A stretch of DNA of 64,000 bases from Actinostola sp. cb2023 (Eukaryota; Cnidaria; Anthozoa; Actiniaria; Actinostolidae): the NCBI GenBank assembly GCA_033675265.1, contig JAUJYZ010000910.1, positions 1 to 64,000 on the forward strand. Direction: 5' to 3'. The notes below the pieces were generated by a model, which saw nothing but the letters and a program-made list of their open reading frames with translations, did no database searches and was not told the DNA's origin. The translations under genes were made by a program, and so were the position numbers. This document shows positions 12,056 to 21,342 of this stretch, piece after piece; the first letter of the stretch is position 1, and each line of letters opens with the position of its first letter.

Positions 12056-13957
12056 CTATATATATGGTTTTTTTCTTTTATACTTTACCGTAGGAATGTC
12101 AAGTTCAAAATGACTGCAGATATCGTGCAACATCGGTATTGCAAACTTGGACAACTTTGAGTTTGCGACCAAATCACAAATGCTATATGTATCATACATA
12201 ATTGGATGCTGAATGGCTATCTCGCTCATGACTTCTTCTCGTAGTTGCTCGATATTCCTTTCTCCAATGTCAGGGAGTGTTTGAGCATCATCGTCGATGT
12301 CAGGTGGAGACGAGACGGATTTTTTTGCGGACAGACGCGAGAAATAGCTTGTTATCTGTTTGGGAGTGAGGTAGTCGGCTGTTTGAAAAAGAAAACTCCC
12401 ATCTGAGTTTCGTGCTCTTCTCATTGATCTTGAGACCTCACTGGGATCCGCTTTCCTCCCTGTCTGTTCCCCAATAAGAAATACGTCAGTGAGGTGTCTT
12501 TTTTGATGGTCAGTTAGTCGATGTTTTCGTGTTGTCGTTGATTTCAATGCCCATCCCATTGTTAACGTAGGCTCGCCACTTAAGGACTCGGAGGGCAATC
12601 GATCTTCTACTACGTTATCGATTGATGAAGCGCCATGTTCTAGATTAGACGCATACCTCATCATTGCTTTGTCGAGAAGTGTTTCTCTTTCAAGGACGTA
12701 GTTATGCTTGCCAGCGTCCAAGTGATTCTGAAGTGAGAAATATCTTTGATAGGTCTTCATACATCCTTCCTCAGGGCAAGCGAAAAGCGCATCATCACCA
12801 CCTGTACTACTACTCTCTTCAGGTGAGGATTCACTGGCTGATTCTGTCTCACTTGTTGTCTCACTTTGCTCTTTACTCTGTCGTCTGGCTTTGATGGGGC
12901 AAAACGTCGCTTTGGGGTGAGTGGCGTCTTCGATTACTTTCAGGTTTGACGCCGATGGCCTCTTGGATACGTCAAAAGCAGTCCACGGCACAAACTTCCC
13001 AGGACCAATTCCATATGCTCTCCAGACTTTCATTCCTTGTTCTAGGTATATGATATTATTTACCAGACTAATGCCTTCCCACTTTACAGGAGCTGTTTTC
13101 ACATTGTCAAGGGGACCACAGAGCACTACCCTGACACCAGGCACACCACCAAATGACTCCATAGAGGTCTTCATCTGTTCTGCAGTCTCGATGTCGTGGC
13201 CAGAGTTCAGAAATACTCTCATATGATTCTTTATTGTGGCTGACTTACGGTCGCATGACCCCTTTCCACCTTGTGGATCAGAAAAGTCCACTCTTATTTG
13301 GACTTTATGCTTCTCTGCTAGTTGTTGTACTCCAACTAAGGTAGATGCGCTATGATAGCAGCCGGCATTGTCTTGTCTGAAGCAGATAGACTTGATCTCA
13401 GGCACGGTGCTTTTAAGCTGTTTCAGAACATCGTCCATTATTGCAAGCACAGTTAGGCTATCTTGATTGCAGCTTTGGAATATATGAACTAACGTTAGCA
13501 TTTGTATCTGACTATCCGACTTAGTCATAGCCACACTGACATGCCAAGAAATGCCTCTCTTTCCGAACCAGTCGGCTTGGCTTTCACGGTACTTTCTTGG
13601 GAGGAACTTCATAGCCCAATCCAACACTACCAACACTGATCCTACATCTAAGGTGTCAAGGATGTCTAAACGGGCCTCATCTTGGTTCACTGAGCGGAGT
13701 AGGTGTGCCTTCCACGCTTCAACGCTTTTCTTAGACTGGGCAACTGTGTATTTCATTTCTTCTCTTTCTTCATCTGGAATTTCCAGGTGTTCCAAGGTTG
13801 ATTCTACTTCACCAACAACAGCAGGAAACAAGCAACATCTATCACATGTTCGATCATGGACATGGTCACAACTACCGACATAGTCAGTATCGCTGTCATG
13901 ACTTAGAGCATAAGTCCTGCAATGATCAGGAACCCTTGAGCTTGGTGATATGTGTAC
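12056..13957 (-). CDS. Exon 4 of unnamed gene, intact; possible RNase H-fold transposase relative
   Basis: Open for 634 codons from the acceptor at 13958-13959 to a stop at 12056. The longest ATG-started frame begins at 13831, but the phase fits splicing from exon 3 (GDYK then VHISPSSRVPDHC). Visible blocks in order: a Cys/His cluster (DHC..., CDHVHDRTCDRC) at the start; VVLDWAMKFLPRKYRE and DWFGKRGISWH; RQDNAGCYHSA; DPQGGKGSCDRK; an acidic Ser/Glu-rich linker; a C2H2 finger (CPEEGC, then H-x5-H); and a basic tail. Acidic residues in the first three conserved blocks (LDWAM, QDNAG, SCDRK) could be a DDD/E catalytic set of an RNase H-like fold. That is inference. No named family assigned. Confidence 0.7.
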   Translation of the reverse strand, partial: VHISPSSRVPDHCRTYALSHDSDTDYVGSCDHVHDRTCDRCCLFPAVVGEVESTLEHLEIPDEEREEMKYTVAQSKKSVEAWKAHLLRSVNQDEARLDILDTLDVGSVLVVLDWAMKFLPRKYRESQADWFGKRGISWHVSVAMTKSDSQIQMLTLVHIFQSCNQDSLTVLAIMDDVLKQLKSTVPEIKSICFRQDNAGCYHSASTLVGVQQLAEKHKVQIRVDFSDPQGGKGSCDRKSATIKNHMRVFLNSGHDIETAEQMKTSMESFGGVPGVRVVLCGPLDNVKTAPVKWEGISLVNNIIYLEQGMKVWRAYGIGPGKFVPWTAFDVSKRPSASNLKVIEDATHPKATFCPIKARRQSKEQSETTSETESASESSPEESSSTGGDDALFACPEEGCMKTYQRYFSLQNHLDAGKHNYVLERETLLDKAMMRYASNLEHGASSIDNVVEDRLPSESLSGEPTLTMGWALKSTTTRKHRLTDHQKRHLTDVFLIGEQTGRKADPSEVSRSMRRARNSDGSFLFQTADYLTPKQITSYFSRLSAKKSVSSPPDIDDDAQTLPDIGERNIEQLREEVMSEIAIQHPIMYDTYSICDLVANSKLSKFAIPMLHDICSHFELDIPTVKYKRKKPYI

Positions 13958-14080
13958 CTATTTTGTAAAAACAAAAATTACTTCTTGGTCACTCAACTAT
14001 TCATCCTGAAACATAAACACCTGATGTCATGGTGTATGCTTTTTTTGAAAGTATATGACATAATCAAGTCATTAATGAAT

Positions 14081-14300
14081 GGGGCCCTCTCATCCACAGT
14101 GCGTTGCGCGCCGAATCAATATATTTATTTAATCCATTGATTATCTAAGCCATCCGACACTCTGTGGAACTGGAAACATTCCTTTGGAGAAATCACAGTC
14201 CAAACCAGTAAGATAGCGTAGTTATTTATTTATTTGTGTGTGTGTGTGTGTGTGTCAAATAGCGATTCGGCGCGCAAAGCACTGTGCATGAGAGAGCCCC
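14081..14300. mobile_element. MITE in intron 3 (right arm)
   Basis: Mirror copy of 8590-8810, with the same GGGGCYCTCTCATCCACAGTG ends and a TG microsatellite inside. It lies wholly within the intron 14323-13958. Confidence 0.75.
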
Positions 14301-14323
14301 GTTAAACACACATATTTACTTAC

Positions 14324-14899
14324 CTTGTAATCACCCTTCAAATATCGCTTTGCAAGTTTAAGCTTTTGGGCCAACTCTTTTGACCAGGTCAGTCCATTGT
14401 TGTAGTTGTCTCCAAGCTTATCAATCACATCAGCAATATCGTCGAAGGCTTTCGCTCCCTCTGATGAAACATAGTCCAGCCCTTGCAGAGACTTGCGGAC
14501 TGAAGCGGAGCAAACTTTAAGGATTCTGCAAAGACTGCTGCGGCTCATAGGAGAAAACTCGGTCTCGCTGCAGTAGCTTTGATACTGCCTTACAATTTGC
14601 TCAGGAATGGAGCTTCTGATGACATTCGGGATCTTGATTTCAGTCTTTGAAGATAGCTTCAATGTCTTTTCACCAAATGGCAAATCTTGCATTACTCTCG
14701 CACTTGTTATGAACGATAAAAAGTGGTCGAGTTTTTGAGGCGATACATACATTCTTGTATTCTTTTCTTGCGGAATGACAGCTCCTCTGCCATGGAGTAA
14801 CACATGGTGTCGTGCGATGTTGTATCTGTACCTGGATATATCAGGGATCCATCTTTGAAGCACTGCAAAGCTTACTTTATCTGCAATGATAGAGAGTAT
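14324..14899 (-). CDS. Exon 3 of unnamed gene (right arm, 5' part missing)
   Basis: Open from the breakpoint at 14899 to a GT donor at 14323-14322. It encodes QRWIPDISRYRYNIARHH, then CRILKVCSASVRKSLQGL and KLAKRYLKGDYK, and splices in frame to the exon at 13957. Compared with the left arm it lacks the acidic start and the WSTRRQ block. If transcribed it would need a new 5' end or splicing over the 11.8-kb insertion to exons 1-2 near 27 kb. Confidence 0.65.
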
Positions 14900-14989
14900 T
14901 TTCCTGGCGACGTCTGTTGTTCTTATGGTCTATCACAAAGCCCTCTGCAATGGCTGATTGCATTTTTGTTCTGCACCGAGGGGGTTGAG

Positions 14990-15170
14990 GACCCATGGAA
15001 TTTTTCCAAGGAGGGGTCTGTTTGAGCCCTGGAAATTCCAGGGGAGGGGGTATATTTGTCCTGATTTTTATCAAAATCCCATTGTTCTCGGGAATTTTGT
15101 GATGGAAATTCCAGGGGAGGGGGGTGGTCTGAGAGTCTGGAAATTCCAGGAGAGGGGGTTGGTTTAAAAA
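14990..15170. repeat. GGAAATTCCAGGGGAGGGGG repeats
   Basis: Four spaced copies of a GGAAATTCCA(G)GGGAGGGGG motif occur in 180 bp, and a related group is at 21800-21907. Their regular spacing suggests a dispersed repeat, not a gene. The GGAAATTCC core resembles an NF-kB site, which may be chance. Confidence 0.55.
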
Positions 15171-15523
15171 TGCAATTAGCCAATAGCATAGCACTGTGCA
15201 TGCCAGGTCAGCACCTACGCATTTATACCATCTGCTGCATCCTGTCTCCATCTTGTAGCCGCATTCTAGGATGGCTCCCGGGTTTGGTCACTTCTGCTAG
15301 TCCAACCCCAATCGCTAGGAGAAGTAACTAGAGTAGGGCCTCACGGGACACTTCACCTAAATAAAGCCAGACTGAAATACTCATCTCTTAGCATCTTGCT
15401 TTCGAGCGTTAGCAGTTGGAGGGATGTTGTCAGTGTCACACAGCTTTCGGGTGAACAGGTCTTTGTGTGCACTGTTGACCCCCGGGGGGTTGACCCCCGG
15501 GGGGCGCTCCAGACCGAAATGTA

Positions 15524-15953
15524 CGGGGATGCTCGGCCCAGACTCTCAACCCCTTACCCTTTCATATACCAAATTTGGCCCTAAAAAGGTACCCCTTTCA
15601 TATACTAAAGTCATAAAAGGTACCCCTTTCATATACCAACGTCGAAAAAGGTCTCCCTTTCATATACCAACATCGATGCTTTTCAACTGTTAATAAACCA
15701 CTTATTGCCACCAACGAGGCTATTCTTTGTTGCGTAACGATCACGTTAGAGTGCTTAGTGCATTTTGTGCGGCGCTGGCGGCGCTATTTCTGTATCCTTT
15801 ATTATATACTTAAACAGCGAATTTTGAGACCCTTTCATATACCAAAATCTGAAAATTACCCAACCCTTTCATATACCTATAAGCCTGAAAACCCTACCTC
15901 TTTCATATACCTGCGGCCTGAAAAACCTACCCCTTTCGGGCCGAGCATCCCCG
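15524..15953. mobile_element. MITE with CTTTCATATACC internal repeats
   Basis: The ends CGGGGATGCTCGGCCC and GGGCCGAGCATCCCCG are perfect inverted repeats flanked by TA (15522-15523 and 15954-15955). Inside, CCCTTTCATATACC recurs about seven times with variable spacers. No ORF of note. TA target duplication suggests a Tc1/mariner-type transposase. The outer flank has a CCCCCGGGGGG pair (15479-15506) and a C-run at 15975-15987. Confidence 0.7.
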
Positions 15954-15959
15954 TATAGT

Positions 15960-16518
15960 CGATTATAGGGAGTCCCCCCCCCCCCCGGGTGTTGACCATC
16001 AAGCACATGTTCGTTCACTCTTACTAGTATTGGTAAAGCGCCAATTAGGGAGGGTAACGGTAGCATTGCAATCAATTTCTGGAAGACATCTGTCATGTCC
16101 TTGTAATGATGACCAATCAGTCCATGCCGATTGAAAATCGGTTAGCGGCTTTTTTTTAAATTAGTTTTTATTTGGCTCTCTGTGATTATACTGACATGTC
16201 ATTATAATATCTATAAAATTATTTACATTTTTCTTTCTTTCTTTTTTTTACTTTTTAATTACATTTGTTTGTTTATTTGATATATGATTTTTTCACCTGA
16301 TATATATTTTTTGCTTTTTTCACAATGAGAAAACCGTTTTTCAATGCTCTTGCGTTTCCCCCTCCCATGCTCCTGTCCCGACCCAAAGACCCCAACCCTG
16401 CACCGAGCAAAAAACAAAAACAAAAAAACAACAAAAAAACAGGGACAGTAAATAAAATAAGCAACTAAACAAGAAAAAAAAGAAAAACAAAACAAAAGAT
16501 AACCCTTCCCCGCCCCTA
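15960..16518. other. AT-rich spacer
   Basis: No gene seen. Runs of T and A dominate, with one C-rich patch (16360-16390). Confidence 0.4.
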
Positions 16519-16583
16519 TTAATACCTACGGCATAAAGAGCCTCGAGGGCAGAATAAAAGAAAAATTAATAAAGAAAAGGAAG

Positions 16584-17003
16584 TCACTCATTAACTGTGC
16601 GATCACAGATCAGCGGCAGCAATGAAAGCACAAAATGATTGTTATTTCGCATAAAATTTAAAGGAAGAGAGCTTTTAGTTTGTCCCATTTTGCCACATGG
16701 AGCAGAGAAGTTTTGCTTTTCATTGCACACAATCTTTCTACCTTTTTCGTATTCTTTCAATTTAGACACCAAACCATGAAGCGAAGGGGGCATGCTATAA
16801 TTTCTTGCTTTGTAGACGTAATTTTTAAAGACGAGGATGATAAAATTGACCATTTGGCCGTCTTCCGTGCCTACAATAGCTGTTTTCGGTGTAAGCTCTG
16901 GTAGTTGAATATCGAATTGGCTCATCAGCGTTTTCAAAGCTAAGTATAAGTTCCTTATAATCACGCATTCGGCAAATAGATGGGTGACCGTTTCTAGGAT
17001 TGT
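16584..17003 (-). pseudogene. L1-like LINE ORF2 C-terminal fragment (copy A)
   Basis: Reading from about 17003 down gives ETVTHLFAECVIIRN, then VNFIILVFKNYVYKAR and LKEYEKGRKIVCNEKQNF. This is the usual order at the end of L1-type reverse transcriptase ORFs: a THLFxxC remainder of the Cys/His motif, then a hydrophobic K-x-YVYKAR helix. No RT catalytic core is present. The missing first half of the Cys motif lies on the opposite strand at 17700-17734, as expected for a 5'-inverted insertion. Confidence 0.6.
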
Positions 17004-17012
17004 TCACTCCTG

Positions 17013-17520
17013 TTAACCAAACACACTCTTACAATACATGGATATCATCAAAATTCATTTAAAATACCTAAAACTAGAACCAATTATGGAATATTTAATA
17101 TCAAATATAAAGGGGCTAAGATATGGAATTCTTTACCTGAAAACTACAAAACCATCCCTATCCACCTTTTTAAAAAAAGAATTATCGATGACTTCGTCAA
17201 CTCGTATTGATCCTGTCAAGGTTTGTTTAAATTTTTGTTTCTTTTGCCTTCTTTTTTCTCTTCTTTTTTCTAGCTGGCTGCTTTTCCTCGCTTTAAAAAA
17301 AAAAAAAGAGAATGAAAAGAAAAACATTTGATAATCTCCTGGCTCTCCCGCGTTTGTTAGCCCTTTTGGTTATTGCGGGGGAGCCAGCTCTGTTCTTTCT
17401 AAAAAAAATGAAAAAAATAACTTAAATTAAAAAAACAATGGTTAAATTATCCCTGTAAATAATTTATATGTAAATGTAAAAAAAAAAAAAAAAAAAAAGA
17501 TGTACTTTAAAAAAAAAAAA
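17013..17520 (+). mobile_element. CR1-like non-LTR 3' end with poly-A (copy A)
   Basis: Translation 17013-17210 reads NYGIFNIKYKGAKIWNSLP and on to HLFKKRIIDDFVNSY, then stop. A short basic tail with a Y-x-G-x-K-I-W-N-S-L-P motif is the typical C-terminus of CR1/Rex-type reverse transcriptases. A 3' UTR follows with a GCTCTCCCGCG...GCGGGGGAGC hairpin (17342-17388) and A-runs at 17479-17520. It is 5'-truncated and dead. Confidence 0.65.
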
Positions 17521-17559
17521 GAAAATGATAGAACAGAGGAAATAAACAAACCTCACTGC

Positions 17560-17734
17560 ACCGGTGGAATGGAAGGAAATTTATCTGCGCTTATATAAGA
17601 CAACTATTAGCTCTTATCTTAGATCTTTCCAGTACAAAATTCTGCATAATATTTTATATCTTAAGGCTAAATTGTATAAATTTAATCTTAGCGACACGCC
17701 GAGGTGCCCCCTTTGTAGAGAGCACCTAGATTAG
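17560..17734 (+). pseudogene. L1-like LINE fragment, Cys motif half (copy A)
   Basis: Encodes KEIYLRLYKTT, FQYKILHNILYLKAKLYKF and TPRCPLCREHLD, then a stop. F-x-Y-K-I-L-H and C-x2-C before an interrupted H-x3-C are the familiar zinc-knuckle lead-in of LINE ORF2. It continues logically into the minus-strand fragment at 17003-16584. Confidence 0.6.
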
Positions 17735-18011
17735 GATTAGCCGTTGGAGTTTCAGATGTCTGCGCAACTGAAATCTCTTGAATCATATACCTATATACCT
17801 ATATAACCGGTTGATGGGGTTATTGTCGATTTGGGGGAAGCGTCTTTCTGATTGGTTGAAAAATACAATGTTCAGCCCGCACGCCCAGCCGTCGGTGGGG
17901 GAGGATCGCAGGCTCACTCCAACCGTGGCGGCTGGAACCTAGCCTAGAAAAAGTCTCACCAATCCATGATAGATGAAAATCTTTATTATATATTATGTTT
18001 AGTTTCAGGAC

Positions 18012-18091
18012 ATTGATTACATCACCAAGGTGTTGCTACCAGAGACGCTTGTACTGATCTACACCAGGCTGCTCAGCTGCACACGAGATGA
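18012..18091 (+). CDS. Possible isolated exon
   Basis: An 80-nt stretch between a TTTCAG acceptor (18006-18011) and a GTTAGT donor reads DIDYITKVLLPETLVLIYTR and ends TRDE. The borders and open frame look like a real exon. The sequence faintly resembles a helical segment seen in some PWWP-domain proteins, but that is too weak for a call. No connected exon was identified nearby. Confidence 0.35.
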
Positions 18092-18413
18092 GGTTAGTAA
18101 CTTACGGTATGGGAAATGACTTTCCTGTGATTGAGGACAAAGCCTCCTCTGCAGAAATTTCTCTATGCCTTTTCTCTCATCTTATAATCTCTCTTCCCCT
18201 GCGTGATGCGTGATTAAATACTTTCAGCAGGCATAACGAGTGATTTGACCCCTAAATTTGCATGATACGTGACCATATAGAAAATTGTCAGTCATTTGCA
18301 GCCCTGTAGTTACAAAACAAAGATTTTTTGGTTCGCACTTTTGAACTTACCTTTAGAAGGCTCGCATGGGACATTTTAGTTGTAGCTCTTAGAGTAAACA
18401 AACTTGTTTGAAG

Positions 18414-18436
18414 GGGGGGGGGGGGGGGGGGGGGGG
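18414..18436. repeat. Poly-G run
   Basis: An uninterrupted G run of about 23 bases followed by G/A-rich sequence. A slippage-prone microsatellite. Confidence 0.85.
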
Positions 18437-18710
18437 TTGGAGGAGGAACTGGAAGCCCTGAAAAAAATTCAGGGGAAAAAGGGGGGCCTGAAAAAAAACA
18501 AAAAAGTAAGAAAAGGGGGTCCTCAAAGCCTAGGAGCAGAACTGAAGCTGACAAGTTGAGGCATAGAAACAGTATGAAACCTGGTCATTACAAGAAAATT
18601 TCTTGTGGATTCAATGGGCCTTGGCACTGTCTGATGACTCTTTTTTCTTTTCTCTAAGGCGGAGCAACTTCTACAAACAAGAGCGACATGTCCTCCATTA
18701 TTGGCTTGAT

Positions 18711-18878
18711 ATGTAGGATGGACATGCCATCTGCATACAGGCCAATAGTTTTTTTCTGTATGATTAGTAGTATTTTTCTGTAAATTGGGGATGTTCTTTA
18801 AAGAACAGAACAAAACATGTATTCCCAATCATTTTTGGATCCGCCATTGGATATGTAGGATGGACATGCCATCTACAT
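18711..18878. repeat. Two copies of TGTAGGATGGACATGCCATC motif
   Basis: A 26-bp motif, TGTAGGATGGACATGCCATC plus TRCAT, occurs at 18711-18736 and 18853-18878, and again at 22039-22063 and 23427-23452. Two of the four are followed by GCTTCAGGAAGRTTC. It is a dispersed repeat core of unknown type. Confidence 0.6.
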
Positions 18879-18979
18879 GCTTCAGGAAGATTCAATTATC
18901 AGTCTATTTTTCCCTCTGGGACCTTCGTTCTATTGTGCTTGCCTATCATTTCCTTACCAAACCCTTGAGTGATTACACT

Positions 18980-19239
18980 CCGTAGCGATGGCCGTGGCTA
19001 TGGTGCGTCATATCTGGAGGGTCTATAACCACGGTCACTCTGTACCGATTACTGTGGTTATGGTGGGTCATATGTTGAGGGTCTTTAACCACGGTCACTC
19101 CGTACCGATGGCCGTGATTATGGTGGGTCATATCTGGAGGGTATATAACCACGGTCACTCTGTGCCGATGGGTGCAGTTATGGTGAGTCATATCTGGAGG
19201 ATCTATAGCCACGGTCATTCCGTACCGATGGCCATGGTT
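18980..19239. repeat. 60-bp minisatellite, about 4.3 units
   Basis: Units start CCGATGGCCGTGGYTATGGTG and end AACCACGGTCACTC(C/T)GTA. Unit length is a multiple of three, so both strands stay open: plus strand 19-20-residue repeats of the type HIWRVYNHGHSVPM, minus strand PPDMTHHNHGHRYGV. Codon usage gives no reason to prefer either strand, and no splice or start context supports expression. Confidence 0.8.
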
Positions 19240-19860
19240 ATACTAGTACTATAACTAAGTAAACAAGAGTTCTAAAGAGATTTTTATTCGGAGCGAATTG
19301 TGTACAACTTGATGTTTGTTTCTTGATGCCCTCCTCAACTAGTAACATGTACGGAGGTCTTTCTCGTTTGTTGTTTGCCCTGTACGAGATTTAGGGCCTG
19401 CCCACATGGATGGAGGGTGCCAGGGGGGTAGGGATGACTCGGATTTTGAAAACTAGTATTTCACGTTTTGAGCCATGTTTAGCCACGATTCTTGTATATT
19501 TGTGCATAGACATTGCAGTACAATGATTGCAGAACAATGGTTAGTTATTTTCATGTAAACCTGAGATATTTTTGTTCGCGTGCAACTCTACCCCCTTGTT
19601 GGCACCCTATCTCATGTAAAAGGGCCCTTAGTTGTAAGAGTGCTTTTAATTTAACGTAAACATACACGCAAAATAATGAAGTAATGACATCTGAGGTTAT
19701 TATTCACCACATCGATACTGCCCAAATATGGTCAAAGGAAGCCCGTCTGCACATGACAGCTATCCTGCGATAGCCGTAGCTCGTAGAAAAACATTTAGTT
19801 GCAAACGCAAATACAATTAAATTTGAAGCATTTTTGCGGCATTTTTTGTGCTATCGATGT
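19240..19860. other. Non-coding spacer
   Basis: No gene or clear repeat identified between the minisatellite and the foldback cluster. Confidence 0.4.
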
Positions 19861-19993
19861 GGTTAATAATAAAACCACTATCCTGCTCGATTTTGCAAAA
19901 TATTGTCTGATTTTAGCCAACACGGGGCTTCGCCCCTCGTCGGCTAACTATCAGACAATATTCTGCGCAATCTCGCAGGATAATGGTTAATTT
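19861..19993. mobile_element. Foldback MITE 1
   Basis: Near-palindrome of about 130 bp: AACCACTATCCTGC...GCAGGATAATGGTTAA with an inner CGGGGCTTCGCCCC hairpin. No coding content. Confidence 0.65.
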
Positions 19994-20008
19994 ATATATA
20001 GTAGTCCA

Positions 20009-20148
20009 CTCTTTAAAAATTCATAAATAGAGGATATATACATGGGCACGCGGAGATATCTCACGAGTGAGCGCAGCGAATTAAGATAAAATTCTTATCT
20101 CCAAGCGGCCATGTATATATCCTCTATTTATGAATTTTTAAAGAAAGA
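20009..20148. mobile_element. Foldback MITE 2
   Basis: TTTAAAAATTCATAAATAGA and its reverse complement enclose a GGATATATACATGG...CCATGTATATATCC stem. The total is about 140 bp and could form one long hairpin. Confidence 0.65.
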
Positions 20149-20313
20149 CCGGCGTTACAAGCACTGGCACATCAGTTGCATAATATGCAAATGTGATTTG
20201 AATAATCATGATTATGATAAATAATTTCTTAGTTTTTTATCACAAAAATGTCACATACAAATACTTGACGTGATTCAGAAGTTTAACATATCAATGATTT
20301 ATAGCCACCACAG

Positions 20314-20699
20314 GAATCCATGCCTCCTGCTCATGAAGTAATTGACTTATCAACACCACCCATAACACCTGTTGCCCTGCGCACATCACCCAGAACGACT
20401 AACAACCACAACCAGCAAGACAAGGACAGGCAACTTGATGTCACTGTTACCCCTGACGATGATGATATACAAACTAGTATGGTCAACATGTCAATTAATG
20501 AAATTGCCGACAGTGAACAGTCCTCGTCATCATCTGACAGGGATAGTTTTAAAAGTCAAGGTGGAGACGAGTCAAGGCAAGAGAGATTTTCATGTCCAAA
20601 TGGTCTACATCACTCAGATGCCATCAAAGTTAACCGTTGTGTATGCATTCTAAATGACAATGAAAAAGCTGCTTATTCAAAACTGGTAGATAGGGCAAG
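20314..20699 (+). CDS. Penultimate exon of possible ERCC6L-like gene
   Basis: A CCACAG acceptor (20308-20313) opens a 386-nt exon with a GTATGT donor at 20700. It reads ESMPPAHEVIDLSTPP, a low-complexity Ser/Asp-rich segment, then FSCPNGLHHSDAIKVNRCVC and NEKAAYSKLVDRA. Phase joins the exon at 21195. A disordered acidic stretch, then a short Cys motif, then a TPR-like end is the layout I recall for the C-terminus of the PICH/ERCC6L helicase, which acts on ultrafine DNA bridges at anaphase. The helicase domain itself is not in this window. Confidence 0.5.
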
Positions 20700-20770
20700 G
20701 TATGTTTAATAGAATTACATTGTTATTCAGACAATAATGTTAATTGAAAGTTGGATACGAGAACTAAATA

Positions 20771-20905
20771 TTAAGCAATTATTGGATGAGGCTGAGTATG
20801 ACATGAAGAATTATGCAGACCGAGGTGGCTGATAACAGCCCCCGAGGTCTGCATAATTCTTCATATCATAAGATAGCTGAATCCAATAATTGTTTTATTA
20901 TTCAT
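20771..20905. mobile_element. Foldback MITE 3 in intron
   Basis: GAAGAATTATGCAGACC-GAGG and CCTCGGTCTGC-like complements make a hairpin flanked by AGCAATTATTGGAT/ATCCAATAATTG-type ends. It sits in the intron between the two ERCC6L-like exons. Confidence 0.6.
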
Positions 20906-20966
20906 TCAAAGTATATACGGTAAAAAAACATGATTAAACTGATTTTTCTTTATTGAATTACAAATG

Positions 20967-21048
20967 CACCATGACGTCAGAGTACAGCCAAAAAAATTGT
21001 AGGACGATGTGTGACGTCTCAGTACAGCCAAAAAAATTGTAGGACTCT
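20967..21048. repeat. Two direct copies of a 36-bp unit
   Basis: GTACAGCCAAAAAAATTGTA followed by GGAC, with a nearby TGACGTC, occurs twice in tandem with a spacing of about 37 bp. Confidence 0.65.
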
Positions 21049-21194
21049 GACGCGCTGGTCATGGAGAATTGACCAGGAGTCCTCAGCCAATCAGAAACGA
21101 GTATATTATATGAATAATAATTAATCTTATTTGCATTGTTGACACTAATCAATATACAATAAATATAATTACTATTTTATCTATTCTGATGTAG

Positions 21195-21342
21195 ATGTGA
21201 ACATGACAAGTATACCGCACTGAACTACTACATAGATGCCCTGGAAATCCACTCGGGAGACATCAATATTCATCAACAGGCACTATTGCTGGTTAGAGAA
21301 TTGGGTCTTGAGCCAAAAGTTGTGTCTCCCCATAATTTTTGA
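21195..21342 (+). CDS. Last exon of possible ERCC6L-like gene
   Basis: A GATGTAG acceptor is followed by CEHDKYTALNYYIDALEIHS, then HQQALLLVRELGL, and a TGA at 21340-21342. Spliced to the previous exon it gives YSKLVDRARCEHDKYTALNY, a helix-turn-helix with the A-L-x-Y-Y-x-x-A-L-E-I spacing of a TPR. The vertebrate PICH C-terminus also ends in such a TPR. The match is from memory, so the family is plausible but not proven. Confidence 0.5.

Larger units (their letters stand above)
11555..14899. repeat. Right arm of giant inverted repeat, part 1
   Basis: Reverse complement of 7988-11375, including the same intron and MITE. It carries the uninterrupted reading frames. Similarity ends abruptly at 14899, inside exon 3. 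The rest of the mirrored gene resumes 11.8 kb away at 26717. Confidence 0.85.
16519..17796. repeat. Composite LINE block, copy A
   Basis: A 1.28-kb block is repeated in direct orientation at 25143-26413 (offset 8624) with only a handful of differences. Inside it are an L1-like C-terminal piece on the minus strand, a CR1-like 3' end with poly-A on the plus strand, and the L1-like piece just upstream of the C-terminus on the plus strand. Because it holds several unrelated insertions, it must have been copied as a unit by segmental duplication. Confidence 0.85.

Noticed and set aside
18973..19254. His-rich repeat protein on either strand
   Set aside because: Both strands are open because the repeat unit is a multiple of three. 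Nothing supports translation.
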